The notes beneath the pieces were generated by a model, which was not told where the DNA came from, ran no database searches, and was given only the letters and a program-made list of their open reading frames with translations. A program made the translations under genes and the position numbers. This document shows, one piece after another, positions 31,427-39,794 of a stretch of DNA of 41,889 bases (positions are counted from its first letter, which is position 1; each line of letters starts with the position of its first letter). Origin of the DNA: an uncultured Bacteroidia bacterium (lineage in GTDB: Bacteria; Bacteroidota; Bacteroidia; Bacteroidales; UBA932); contig CACZFO010000008.1 of assembly GCA_902780455.1 (NCBI GenBank), positions 1-41,889 on the forward strand. The letters run 5' to 3'.

Positions 31427-31434
31427 TACCTTTG
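31427..31434 (+). promoter_or_regulatory. Orphan promoter -7 box
   Basis: TACCTTTG matches TAnnTTTG and lies downstream of the 21-bp direct repeats. The only open frame downstream on this strand is a 24-codon one (31490-31564) that runs through a strong hairpin, so no obvious gene is served. Confidence 0.45.
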
Positions 31435-31498
31435 CATCAGCAAATTCGGATTAAAGTATAGTGTTGTTATATAAAACACGCTTCAAACTATGAAAACA

Positions 31499-31527
31499 GG
31501 AAAGGCCGGGACAAACCCGGCCTTTCC
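31499..31527. terminator. Strong hairpin between convergent genes
   Basis: A perfect 12-bp GC-rich stem (31499-31510 with 31516-31527) encloses a 5-nt loop. On the minus strand it is followed by TGTTTTC, so it best serves as the terminator of the gene at 31550-32704. It could also stop transcripts from 31427. Confidence 0.75.
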
Positions 31528-31549
31528 GCTTATATCAGCTTATGTATTC

Positions 31550-32704
31550 TCAGCGATAGAGTGAATTCAGATGCTCGACGGCCTTCTGCATTATGGCCTT
31601 GGCTACTTCGTTCTCTTCCGCCGCGTATGCCGCTTCAAGGTCTTTCTTTCCGGTCAGAAGCTCTGTTGACATTATCCAGGCCGCAGCGGCTCCCCTTACT
31701 TCAAAGTCCTTGTCATAGAGAAGGCCGGTTGCCCATGTCTTCATGCTCCAGGAAGGGTGGGTCATCATCCAGTTGATGCCTTCCAGCTTCTCTTCCTTGG
31801 TGCCGTATACAAAAGTCCTGTAAAGGGAGGATTCCTTTAAGAGGTCTTCATTTGACATTATGACTTCCTTGTCAAGGGCAGGGGCCTTGTACTCTACAGG
31901 AAGGGCCAGATCCTCCTTCTGTGCACACCAGAACAGTATTCTAGGAATCATCCAGCCAAAGGAGGCAGAACCTTCAGGATGTCCTATGGATGTGAATACC
32001 CTGCCTTTTCCGTAATTGTTTGCCAGAAGGAAAGGCTTTCCGGGGCTTATTCCGGCCTGGAATTCAGCTCCGGTGTGGACATCGCTGAGCATTGTGGCAA
32101 ATACCGTGTAGGCTCCGGCAGGAGTGCCTGCGAGGGCTGCAGAATCGGCAGGAGCCAGCATAGGGCCGTTCTCAAACATCACGTGGATGGTGTCCAGGTC
32201 GGCCAGTTCAGGAAAGAGTTTCTTGCCTTCTTCAGTGATTCCAAGTGAGCATAGCCCCTGACCTCTGGAAGAATGGTCCAGGTCTACCACCTGGGCTCCG
32301 TTCATGCCAAAACAGGCATAATCCGGAGTATGGCTCAGGGCATAGGCGCCTGCGCAGATGCAGAGGATTCCTCCTCCGTTCTCAGTCCACTTCTTTATGA
32401 TGTTTATGTTGGTTTCTCCCAGGCTGAAGGTATGCATGCTGCCTCCGCCTCCGGGTATGATCAATACATCCAGGCTGTCAAGTACGCCCCATGCGATGTT
32501 TGCACTTGTGATGTACCTTATGCTTATGCGGCTGTCAAGCTTTGCGGCCTCAAAGGCTTCGGTCATGTTGGTGTGCCCGCTTCCCAGTCCGTCAAGCATG
32601 CCGGCTCTGAGTATGGGTTCTACTGTCTTTTCCCTGGAACAGGAGGTTCCAAGCATCATTCCGCACAATATGGCGGAAACAAGTATCAGGCTAATTCTTT
32701 TCAT
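31550..32704 (-). CDS. BPL_N-type (class I amidotransferase-fold) lipoprotein
   Basis: The 384-residue lipoprotein (signal ending LGTSC, Cys22) has a glutamine-amidotransferase-like fold. LIIPGGGGSMHTFSLGE and the nucleophile elbow GGGILCICAGAYAL (C117 the likely nucleophile) are seen, then YGKGRVFTSIGHPEG. This corresponds to the N-terminal domain family of biotin-protein ligase (BPL_N), often found in secreted Bacteroidota proteins. Residues about 275-384 form a separate helical region, perhaps HEAT-like (EEKLEGINWMMTHPSW, FEVRGAAAAWIM). Function is unknown; an acting substrate cannot be deduced. A TAATTTTG promoter box lies upstream at 32725-32732. Confidence 0.8.
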   Translation of the reverse strand: MKRISLILVSAILCGMMLGTSCSREKTVEPILRAGMLDGLGSGHTNMTEAFEAAKLDSRISIRYITSANIAWGVLDSLDVLIIPGGGGSMHTFSLGETNINIIKKWTENGGGILCICAGAYALSHTPDYACFGMNGAQVVDLDHSSRGQGLCSLGITEEGKKLFPELADLDTIHVMFENGPMLAPADSAALAGTPAGAYTVFATMLSDVHTGAEFQAGISPGKPFLLANNYGKGRVFTSIGHPEGSASFGWMIPRILFWCAQKEDLALPVEYKAPALDKEVIMSNEDLLKESSLYRTFVYGTKEEKLEGINWMMTHPSWSMKTWATGLLYDKDFEVRGAAAAWIMSTELLTGKKDLEAAYAAEENEVAKAIMQKAVEHLNSLYR

Positions 32705-32724
32705 ATCGCTGAATAATTATACTT

Positions 32725-32732
32725 CAAAATTA
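32725..32732 (-). promoter_or_regulatory. Promoter -7 box of the BPL_N lipoprotein gene
   Basis: TAATTTTG on the minus strand fits TAnnTTTG and ends 20 nt before the ATG at 32704. The 93-nt divergent region to the VanX-like gene holds a weaker box on the plus strand (TATTTTTA, 32754-32761). Confidence 0.45.
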
Positions 32733-32797
32733 ATAAACATCCTCTGTTTTTTGTATTTTTACATCATAAAGGCATTATAAAATCAAAGTTCAAGGTC

Positions 32798-33502
32798 ATG
32801 AAAAAGTACGCCATAGTTCTTCTGAGCATTCTGATATGTGCTGGCGCCTGTGCGCAGAAAAAGGTTGCAAAAACTCCTTCTCCAATGGACCGCAGCGGTT
32901 TTGTGGTTATTTCGGAGGCAGTTCCGGATGTAATCCTGGAAATCAGGTATTACTCTACATACAACTTTGTGGGGCAGAGGATAGACGGCTACGAGGAGCC
33001 GGTAGCCCTTATGACCAAGGAGGCTGCAAAGGCCCTCAAGGCGGTCAGCGACGACGTTAAGGCCAAGGGATACCGCCTGAAGATTTACGATGCCTACCGT
33101 CCGGCAAGGGCCGTTGCCCATTTCTGCCGCTGGGCCAAGGACAAGGACACCACCATGAAGAGGGCGTTCTATCCTAACCTTGACAAGGCAAACCTCTTCA
33201 AGCAGGATTACATAGCCACCAAGTCGGGCCACAGCCGCGGCAGCACCGTAGACCTTACCCTCTTTGACATGAAGACCGGAAAGGAGGTTGACATGGGCGG
33301 TACGTTTGACATGCTGGACCCGAGTTCACATCCTGATTACATAGGCAAGCTTACCAAGGAACAGATAGCCAACCGCCAGATACTCAGGCAGGCAATGATG
33401 CGCCACGGGTTCAAGCCGCTGTATTCCGAGTGGTGGCACTTCACCCTCAGGAACGAGCCGTACCCGAACACATATTTTGACTTCCCTGTAAGGTTCGAAT
33501 AG
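32798..33502 (+). CDS. D-Ala-D-Ala dipeptidase (VanX/DdpX-like)
   Basis: The 234-residue exported enzyme (signal MKKYAIVLLSILICAGACAQ) belongs to metallopeptidase family M15D. Conserved features are R101 in YDAYRPARA, zinc ligands H145 and D152 in SGHSRGSTVDLTL, and catalytic E211 with ligand H214 in SEWWHF. Such enzymes hydrolyse D-Ala-D-Ala, usually to recycle cell-wall peptides rather than for vancomycin resistance; there is no vanH or vanA partner here. The start at 32798 begins the signal peptide. It ends 17 nt from the convergent HExxH gene. Confidence 0.92.
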   Translation: MKKYAIVLLSILICAGACAQKKVAKTPSPMDRSGFVVISEAVPDVILEIRYYSTYNFVGQRIDGYEEPVALMTKEAAKALKAVSDDVKAKGYRLKIYDAYRPARAVAHFCRWAKDKDTTMKRAFYPNLDKANLFKQDYIATKSGHSRGSTVDLTLFDMKTGKEVDMGGTFDMLDPSSHPDYIGKLTKEQIANRQILRQAMMRHGFKPLYSEWWHFTLRNEPYPNTYFDFPVRFE

Positions 33503-33519
33503 TTCCGGATTTTTTCCGG

Positions 33520-33849
33520 CTACAGATATTTCATCCAAGCAAAGAGCTTTCTGTGCTGCAGGTAGCCGGGGTTGCCTTCATTGTCGTAGGCCTCCCTTTC
33601 AAAGCTTATCCTCCAGTACGCCTTTTGGGCTGAAAAGCACCAGAGCATCCTCACCAGCCACTCGGTCACATACCACAGGTAGAAGAAAACAAACAGCATT
33701 TCCTTCATCTGTGCCGTATGTATCCTTTCATGCAGTATTGAGTCAGCTGACAGAAATCTCCCTTTACGGACAATTATCATCCCGAAAAGGTTAATCGCGA
33801 TGAAATCCTTGCCCATAAAGGGAAATCTTCTTGTGTAAATGATCTTCAT
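33520..33849 (-). CDS. Small HExxH membrane protein
   Basis: The 109-residue protein has H40-E41-R-I-H44, a zinc metallopeptidase HExxH motif, followed by a membrane helix (MLFVFFYLWYVTEWLVRMLW, residues 51-70). FEREAY (E84 or E86) is a candidate third zinc ligand. It is far smaller than known M48 or M56 proteases, so it may be a minimal metallopeptidase or an inactive relative. It starts 1 nt after the stop of the alpha-2-macroglobulin gene, so the two are almost certainly cotranscribed. No signal peptide is visible. Confidence 0.78.
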   Translation of the reverse strand: MKIIYTRRFPFMGKDFIAINLFGMIIVRKGRFLSADSILHERIHTAQMKEMLFVFFYLWYVTEWLVRMLWCFSAQKAYWRISFEREAYDNEGNPGYLQHRKLFAWMKYL

Positions 33850-33850
33850 C

Positions 33851-36800
33851 CTATTCTGTTACCGTTATGCGGCAGGAATTGGTGTGTGCCGTATATTCAG
33901 GAGCGTAGGCGCACTGGATGCTTGCCAGACCGGCTTCGTATTCTCCGGCCCTGGAGGCTCTGTAGTTCACCTCGAGGACATAGGTTCCCTTGCCCAGGGA
34001 GTAGAAGAAGAAATTGGTGGAAGCATCCTTGATTTCCTCATAGTACCCTGTGCCGCCTCCGTAATGATAGCCTGAAAGCTGGGTAAGCGGTTCAAAGCAT
34101 GCTGCTCTCTGTTCCTTGAGCTGGACAAAGTCCATGGTGCGGTCAATCTTGATGACCATCCTGGCGGTTACCATGTCTCCGACCTTGATTGTGGCTCCGT
34201 TTTTCAGAGGCTCAAGAGTGTAGGCAAGAGCACCGTTTTCATTGTTGCCGGTTTCTGAAACCTTGTTGACTCTCTTTACAAAGAGTTCCTTGGTAATGCT
34301 CATCTGGCTGCTGCCGTTGTCCTTGACATTGGACATCTTTTCAAAGAAGGTGGCATAGGCGGCTCCCCATGCAATGCCGGAGTCTTTCTTGTCTACGATA
34401 ATGCTCCTGGCATCTGTGGTGCTGTCGTCTGTGTACGTCCTCTTAATGTAGTTCAGGCCCGGTACGGGAGCGTTGCCCTGTTCGTCCGGCTTGTTGGTAG
34501 ATACAGTCTTTCCGGCAAAACTGAGGTCGGCCACACCTTCGCTGGCGAGCCAGTTGTCTCCTCTTGCAAGCAGGGCGAACACTGCATCTGCGGTGAGGGT
34601 GGAGGTTCCCCACATCTGGGTCTGCTTCTGCTTGAGAAGCCATATCTTCATCTCCTCCACGGTTTGCTTGTCACCTGCAACCTGGTCAAATGCCTCTATC
34701 GCTGCAACCTGTGCGTTGAGGTTGAGGCTTCCCCAGCGGTAAGGGTTCTCGTTGAAGGCAAAGTACATTCCCATCTCGTCAGAACTGGTGAGGTGTTCCC
34801 TGATGGACTGCATGTATTCTTCTGCGAGTTTCTGCCTGCCGTGGGCCTTGAGCACCACTGCCGCCATGGCTTTTTCCTGCATGTCCTGGCTCTTTGGAGC
34901 TTCGGCTACCTTGTTCAGGAACCAGTTGTACATTATCCTCCTCTTCTGTGGGACAAGTTCAACAGGGTTGGATACGCCGTTGGCCTGGGCCTCAAGGCTG
35001 ACAAGGTAGAAGTATTTGAGTATGAAGTAAGAAACACCCTTGGTCTTGATTTTCTCCTTCATTATCCAGTCATATTCCTTCTGAGCCTGGTCGTGCATGT
35101 AGTTCATGCCTTTCCTGTGCATCTGTTCCCTGACTCCGTCTGCCTTTTCTCCGGTGAGTATCCTGAGCCGGATATCCTGGGTAAGCACATATTCGGTAAT
35201 CCACGGGCTGCTTTCCATACCCTTGAACCAGGTCCATCCGCCATCTTCCATCTGGAGGTCGCCGAGCTTCTCGAGAGCCTTGCTGCTGATGTTACGGATG
35301 TTCATCACGTCAAAGAGGGTGGAAATCATGTTCTTCTGGTCCTCCTCGCTCCTGGCTTCCAGAACCCAAGGGCTTTCGCTCAGCAGGATGTTCTTGAGCT
35401 CCTGGTTCTTCTGAAGGTTGCTAAGCAGGGTTTCCTTGTTCTGACCGCTCTTCTTCCAGGCTTCGAACACCTGCTTTATCCTTGGCTGAGAGTTGGCTAT
35501 CTTGCTGGCAAGGACATTTGCATAAAGGGCATTGGTCCAGCAGATTGCACAGTCGTCCTCAGGCTCTGCCAATGAAGGCAACGCCTGTACTGCATACCAT
35601 GCCGGGTTACCGGTAAACTCAATTGTCAGGGTCTTCTTTGTCGCCGATTCAGAATGGTGGTTGAACAGGCTTTCAAGAGAGAATTCCTTTTTCTGGCCTC
35701 CTCTGACAGGAAGTGCTACGCTTTCTACCAGGCGTACCTTGTCTGAAAGAACAGCCAGGGAGTGCTGCTCGCCGTCTGAGAATTCGCCTCCGTCTGCAAC
35801 TATCCTGACTCCAATGACGTCATAAGTATCTTCAACCGGGAAGCTGAAGCTTACCTTTGCGGTCTTTCCTGCAGATGCCTGTACTTTCTTGTTCTGGGTA
35901 AAGAATACCTTATCGGTTGCAAGGTCAAAGAGCTCAAACCTGACGTCTGCCTCGATGTCTTTATCAGAGAGGTTCATAAGGGAGGAAGAAATGGTTGTCA
36001 CGTCTCCGTTACGCAGGAAACGAGGCATGTTAGGAGATATCATGAAGTCTTTCCTGGCCTCTATCTCATCTCTCAGATAACCGGTCATAAGGTCCTTGGT
36101 ATGAGCCATGGACAGGAATCTCCAGCGGGTAAGACTCTCCGGAAGGGTAAAGCTTATGGCCACGTTTCCTTCCTTGTCAGTTACAAGCTGAGGCAGGAAG
36201 AAGGCTGTCTCGTTGAAGTTCTGCCTGATCTGTGGACCCTGGTCCTGAGCCTCCTGCCCTGAAGCCGAGGTTTCCTCAGCCTCCTCCAAAGCTTTTCCTG
36301 AATCCCGTGCCACCGCTGCGCTGGCGACTTTTGCGGTCATTCTCATAGGAGCCGCCATTTCTGAGTCTTCAACAATCATGGCATCATAAAGTACTCCTCC
36401 GGCCCTGGCTCCCAGGGCATTCCTGTAACCGTAAAGATATCCGCCGCCCAGGATATTCGGGATGTTTATGAAATGGTCATATTCAAATGACGGTACATAG
36501 ACTCTGCTGGCTGGAGAATAGGTCATTCCGAATGAACTGAAACTTGCACTTGTCCAGTTAGCATGGGTTATGTAACGAGGGAAGTTGCGGTAGATGGAAG
36601 AGAGGGAATGCGGCCTGATCTTGTCCAGTGAAGCGTCGTACATCAGTGCCAGCACTTCTGCGTCGGCAGGTTTTCCGTCAGGTCCTACCACGTTCAGGGT
36701 CCACTGCTCAGCCTGTCCTGGAATCAGGGTATTCCTGAATACGTTCCACTTGAGTCTGAGGTGGTAGTCCGGATATGGCTTGGACACTGAAAATGAACGG

Positions 36801-39661
36801 CTGAAGAATTTGTCGTTGCGCACCATCCTGAAATAGATGGTTGCTCCGTCCTTGTACTGCGGGATGTAGGCAAAGTCTTTCTCCAAAATCTTGTCGGAAA
36901 GCCTGAATACCTTGCTCTCTATGTTCTTACCGTCTGCATACACGTCCATGAAGATGACAGCATCCTCATGGGAGGTTCCGAACCATATCTTGTCTGCATC
37001 GCGATAAGTCCAGAAATCTGTTCCTTCCAGAGGTTTGCCGTCTTTAACGGAGAACATTGCAAAGGCGGTTTCGCCTTCGGATACCTCTCCATTGTCGTCC
37101 TTTACGGAATATTCAATGATATATTTTCCTGAAGGGAGGCTCTTCCATTCATCCATCTTGACCTGGGTGTTGGACTGGAGTATTCCTTCCTTGACCTTGC
37201 TGCCTTTCTTGCCGTTATCGCTGGTCCAGAGGGAGTAGGACACTTTCCTGGCCAGTTCGGTGCCGTCCAGGTTGGTGACGATCATCCTCAGAATGATGTC
37301 CTTGTCCTTGTCTATCTGGCTTGACACGCTGCAGCGGACTACAAGGCTCTTCTTTCCTACGTAAACGCTGGTGTATGTGCTTTGAGTTTCTCCGGCGGCA
37401 TTGGTAACATCTATGGCTACCTGATAGGAGCAGTAACTGCTGGTGTACCTGTCGTTATCGTCTTCTTCATCCAGAGGGACAAGAGTTACGGGGAGCCTGA
37501 CAATTCCCTGGCTGTCGGTCTTTGCCTGACCTGTTTCCAGTACGGTTTCACCTGACATCCTCCACCAGCTCCACTTGCGGCGGGTAACGGTGTACTTCAC
37601 ATCCGCTTCATCCAGAGGAACTCCTGAGAAGGTCTTAGCATTGGCCTTGACCTCGATCTTGTCGCCGAATTTGTAGCTGCCTTCTATCCTGTCCGCCTTG
37701 ACTTCGAATGTAGGCCTCTTGTATTCCTCCACGCTGATGTAGCGGCTCTCCTCTCCCGGAACTTCTACGCTGTACGAGCCCATGAGCCCTGCGGCCGGTA
37801 CCTGGAGCGTAGTCTCAAACGAGCCGTAGCCGTTGGTCCTGACGTTCTTTTTGTCAACCACTTCACGGTTGTGGTTCTTCAGCAATACGGTGAATTCCTC
37901 GCCTTCCCGAACCCAGCCGGAGTCATCCTTCTGGGAGTAATAGATGCCTTTTACATATACTGTCTGGCCCGGACGGTAGATAGACCTGTCGGTCAGGAGC
38001 TGCAGTTCTTTGGTTTCATCTTTGTCCGTATCTTCACGATAGTTTGGTATGTAAATGGAAACCGGGTGCATGTACTTGTCGTTCCCGTATTCTGCCTTCA
38101 GGGATACGCTGTAGTTGAAGTCCTTCATGTCCTGGTCGGTCTGGACAAAGACAAGCTTGCCGTCTTTTCCGCTGGCCTTTTCCAGAACCTGTACACTTTT
38201 CCTGGAGTTTTTAGGATGCTTTGTCAGAAGTACCTTTGCACCCTCGACCGGATGTCCGCTCTTGCGGTCCACGACAATCACTTCCAGATTCCTGTCTTTC
38301 CAGTGATTGGTCATCAGTTTCATCCTTCCTACCCGCATTATGTTCCACTTGAAGATGCTGTGTCCTGCAACAACGGCCTTGCATGTATAGATGCCAGGCT
38401 CGGACGGAATCTCAATCTTTATGGTCTTGCCGTCAGTCCGGTAGTCTGAAGGCCTTTCCAGCGGATAGTTGACCGTGGAAACCACGGTGCACTTCTTCAG
38501 GTCTTCTTCCTCGAGCTTATGCAACTGATTGGCTTTGACTATGTCGTGAAGACTCTCAGGCACCCTGTAGATTATGATCTGCAGATTGTCGATGTTCTTG
38601 TGACTGATGTACAGGTCTTCCTTATCTGCCGGATACGCGAATTCCGGGAGATGGAAACTGACATAAGGCTTGAGTATGTTTTCCTTGATTTCCTTCAGGT
38701 ACGACGTCCTTTTGTATCCGGGAAATTCCCTGATGCCCCTGTCGCAGTACTCCATTGCCCTGGCAGGATTTTCACCCTCCAGTTTCTGGGCCAGCTCTAT
38801 GAGTATTTCCACGCTGGTCTGCCTGGACTTTACCTTGTCGTCGCCAAGAAGGTCTTCCAGTGCCTTGATATACTTCTGAGAGTCGTCGCTTGAATTGAGC
38901 CTTCTGTCCAGCATGCCCAGTGACGACAAGATAAAGGCATCGGTATTGCCGGCTCTCACATAGGAGAGTATGGCTTGTTCCTCAATCTGGTTGATCCTGT
39001 CCCTGACCGCCTTCTGGTCCTTGGCAATGTCCTCCGTACGCATGAGGGATACTATCGACCTGTTGGCAATGATATGCAACAGATCGTGGTTGTATATCTT
39101 CCCGTCCTTGTTTTGCACAACAAAAGGCATGAACTTGGAATTGTCCGCCTTCCTGAGAGCCTCCATGTCGGACAGGGCTGCGTTCACGTTGTCAGTGATT
39201 GTTTTCACAAACTGGATGCTTCCCCATTGCTTTATGTCAGGAGTGTCCTCTCCTCCTTCCACGTTTGTGCGCCCGTTTATAGACCAGGAGTTGTAGTCTA
39301 CATAATTGGAATAGATGGATGCTATGCAACTGTGCAGCACCATCTTGATAACTGGATCCTTTTCATCCCTGGCCCATGTTTCCAATTCCCTGAGGTTGGA
39401 GTACAACGTGTCGGGAGTTATCCGGGTCTTGTATTCCACTCTGGTGAACCAGGCCTTCAGAAGCTGGCCCCTGTTGCTTTCCCTGCGTGCTTTTGCAACA
39501 ATCTTGTCGCAGATTTCAACCACCGTCTTCGGGTGGTCTTTCTTGTCGGCTTCCCTCATCTGTTCCCACAACTGCTTGTACGAAGCATCCTGCCCGGAAG
39601 CGCCTGTGAATCCGAATATTGCCATAACCGAAATGATTAGGGTGAATAGTTTAGTTTTCAT
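33851..39661 (-). CDS. Alpha-2-macroglobulin family protein lacking the thioester motif
   Basis: The 1936-residue protein has a signal peptide (MKTKLFTLIISVMAIFGFTGASG), an N-terminal helical region of Bacteroidales type (to about 350) and MG domains including the MG2 signature DRSIYRPGQTVYVKGIYY. A bait-like variable region with VARDSGKALEEAEETSASG, a strand-rich ANA/MG7 region (LPESLTRWRFLSMAHTKDLMTG), a thioester-domain-like helical toroid and a C-terminal receptor-type domain follow. Bacterial relatives trap proteases in the periplasm. At the usual thioester site (CxEQ) this protein has DDCAICW (Cys1371 and Cys1374), so no internal thioester can form. I chose the ATG at 39661, which starts the signal peptide; the 19-residue extension contains the promoter region. 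It is cotranscribed with the HExxH gene. Confidence 0.9.
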   Translation of the reverse strand: MKTKLFTLIISVMAIFGFTGASGQDASYKQLWEQMREADKKDHPKTVVEICDKIVAKARRESNRGQLLKAWFTRVEYKTRITPDTLYSNLRELETWARDEKDPVIKMVLHSCIASIYSNYVDYNSWSINGRTNVEGGEDTPDIKQWGSIQFVKTITDNVNAALSDMEALRKADNSKFMPFVVQNKDGKIYNHDLLHIIANRSIVSLMRTEDIAKDQKAVRDRINQIEEQAILSYVRAGNTDAFILSSLGMLDRRLNSSDDSQKYIKALEDLLGDDKVKSRQTSVEILIELAQKLEGENPARAMEYCDRGIREFPGYKRTSYLKEIKENILKPYVSFHLPEFAYPADKEDLYISHKNIDNLQIIIYRVPESLHDIVKANQLHKLEEEDLKKCTVVSTVNYPLERPSDYRTDGKTIKIEIPSEPGIYTCKAVVAGHSIFKWNIMRVGRMKLMTNHWKDRNLEVIVVDRKSGHPVEGAKVLLTKHPKNSRKSVQVLEKASGKDGKLVFVQTDQDMKDFNYSVSLKAEYGNDKYMHPVSIYIPNYREDTDKDETKELQLLTDRSIYRPGQTVYVKGIYYSQKDDSGWVREGEEFTVLLKNHNREVVDKKNVRTNGYGSFETTLQVPAAGLMGSYSVEVPGEESRYISVEEYKRPTFEVKADRIEGSYKFGDKIEVKANAKTFSGVPLDEADVKYTVTRRKWSWWRMSGETVLETGQAKTDSQGIVRLPVTLVPLDEEDDNDRYTSSYCSYQVAIDVTNAAGETQSTYTSVYVGKKSLVVRCSVSSQIDKDKDIILRMIVTNLDGTELARKVSYSLWTSDNGKKGSKVKEGILQSNTQVKMDEWKSLPSGKYIIEYSVKDDNGEVSEGETAFAMFSVKDGKPLEGTDFWTYRDADKIWFGTSHEDAVIFMDVYADGKNIESKVFRLSDKILEKDFAYIPQYKDGATIYFRMVRNDKFFSRSFSVSKPYPDYHLRLKWNVFRNTLIPGQAEQWTLNVVGPDGKPADAEVLALMYDASLDKIRPHSLSSIYRNFPRYITHANWTSASFSSFGMTYSPASRVYVPSFEYDHFINIPNILGGGYLYGYRNALGARAGGVLYDAMIVEDSEMAAPMRMTAKVASAAVARDSGKALEEAEETSASGQEAQDQGPQIRQNFNETAFFLPQLVTDKEGNVAISFTLPESLTRWRFLSMAHTKDLMTGYLRDEIEARKDFMISPNMPRFLRNGDVTTISSSLMNLSDKDIEADVRFELFDLATDKVFFTQNKKVQASAGKTAKVSFSFPVEDTYDVIGVRIVADGGEFSDGEQHSLAVLSDKVRLVESVALPVRGGQKKEFSLESLFNHHSESATKKTLTIEFTGNPAWYAVQALPSLAEPEDDCAICWTNALYANVLASKIANSQPRIKQVFEAWKKSGQNKETLLSNLQKNQELKNILLSESPWVLEARSEEDQKNMISTLFDVMNIRNISSKALEKLGDLQMEDGGWTWFKGMESSPWITEYVLTQDIRLRILTGEKADGVREQMHRKGMNYMHDQAQKEYDWIMKEKIKTKGVSYFILKYFYLVSLEAQANGVSNPVELVPQKRRIMYNWFLNKVAEAPKSQDMQEKAMAAVVLKAHGRQKLAEEYMQSIREHLTSSDEMGMYFAFNENPYRWGSLNLNAQVAAIEAFDQVAGDKQTVEEMKIWLLKQKQTQMWGTSTLTADAVFALLARGDNWLASEGVADLSFAGKTVSTNKPDEQGNAPVPGLNYIKRTYTDDSTTDARSIIVDKKDSGIAWGAAYATFFEKMSNVKDNGSSQMSITKELFVKRVNKVSETGNNENGALAYTLEPLKNGATIKVGDMVTARMVIKIDRTMDFVQLKEQRAACFEPLTQLSGYHYGGGTGYYEEIKDASTNFFFYSLGKGTYVLEVNYRASRAGEYEAGLASIQCAYAPEYTAHTNSCRITVTE

Positions 39662-39681
39662 AACCTGAAGTTTTATGTTTT

Positions 39682-39689
39682 CAAATTTA
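39682..39689 (-). promoter_or_regulatory. Promoter -7 box of the alpha-2-macroglobulin gene
   Basis: TAAATTTG on the minus strand ends 20 nt before the ATG at 39661. It is divergent from the promoter of the PKD lipoprotein. Confidence 0.55.
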
Positions 39690-39748
39690 CAAAACTCAAT
39701 CTCAAGAATTGTGCACATGTATGAGTTTTTTTCATCGCGATGGAATTA

Positions 39749-39778
39749 TTGATAGAAAAATGATAATTCTTAAATTTG
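39749..39778 (+). promoter_or_regulatory. Promoter of the PKD-like lipoprotein gene
   Basis: TTG (39749-39751) and TAAATTTG (39771-39778) are separated by 19 nt, a good Bacteroides-type promoter, 16 nt before the ATG. An ATCGCGAT palindrome lies 8 bp upstream of the TTG. Confidence 0.7.
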
Positions 39779-39794
39779 CCCGACTTTTGGAATC

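Larger units (their letters stand above)
7399..39741. repeat. Dispersed palindrome ATCGCGAT, 11 copies
   Basis: The 8-bp palindrome ATCGCGAT occurs, starting at 7399, 9511, 14806, 16159, 19028, 26981, 28005, 29691, 33794, 36998 and 39734. About 0.6 copies are expected by chance in 42 kb. The only other TCGCGA found by eye is at 26133, with one flank changed (GTCGCGAT). Nine copies are in genes (as TAT-CGC-GAT or ATC-GCG-AT in frame) and two in intergenic promoter regions. Confidence 0.7.

Noticed and set aside
31490..31564. 24-codon frame beginning at ATG 31490
   Set aside because: It runs through a perfect terminator hairpin and overlaps the convergent gene; treated as part of the orphan promoter finding and not as a gene.
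32798..33502. Vancomycin-resistance gene vanX
   Set aside because: The enzyme family is right, but no ligase, dehydrogenase or two-component partner is present; a cell-wall recycling dipeptidase is more likely.
34664..35575. 303-codon open frame on the plus strand
   Set aside because: It lies entirely antisense to the alpha-2-macroglobulin gene, whose frame has strong family motifs.
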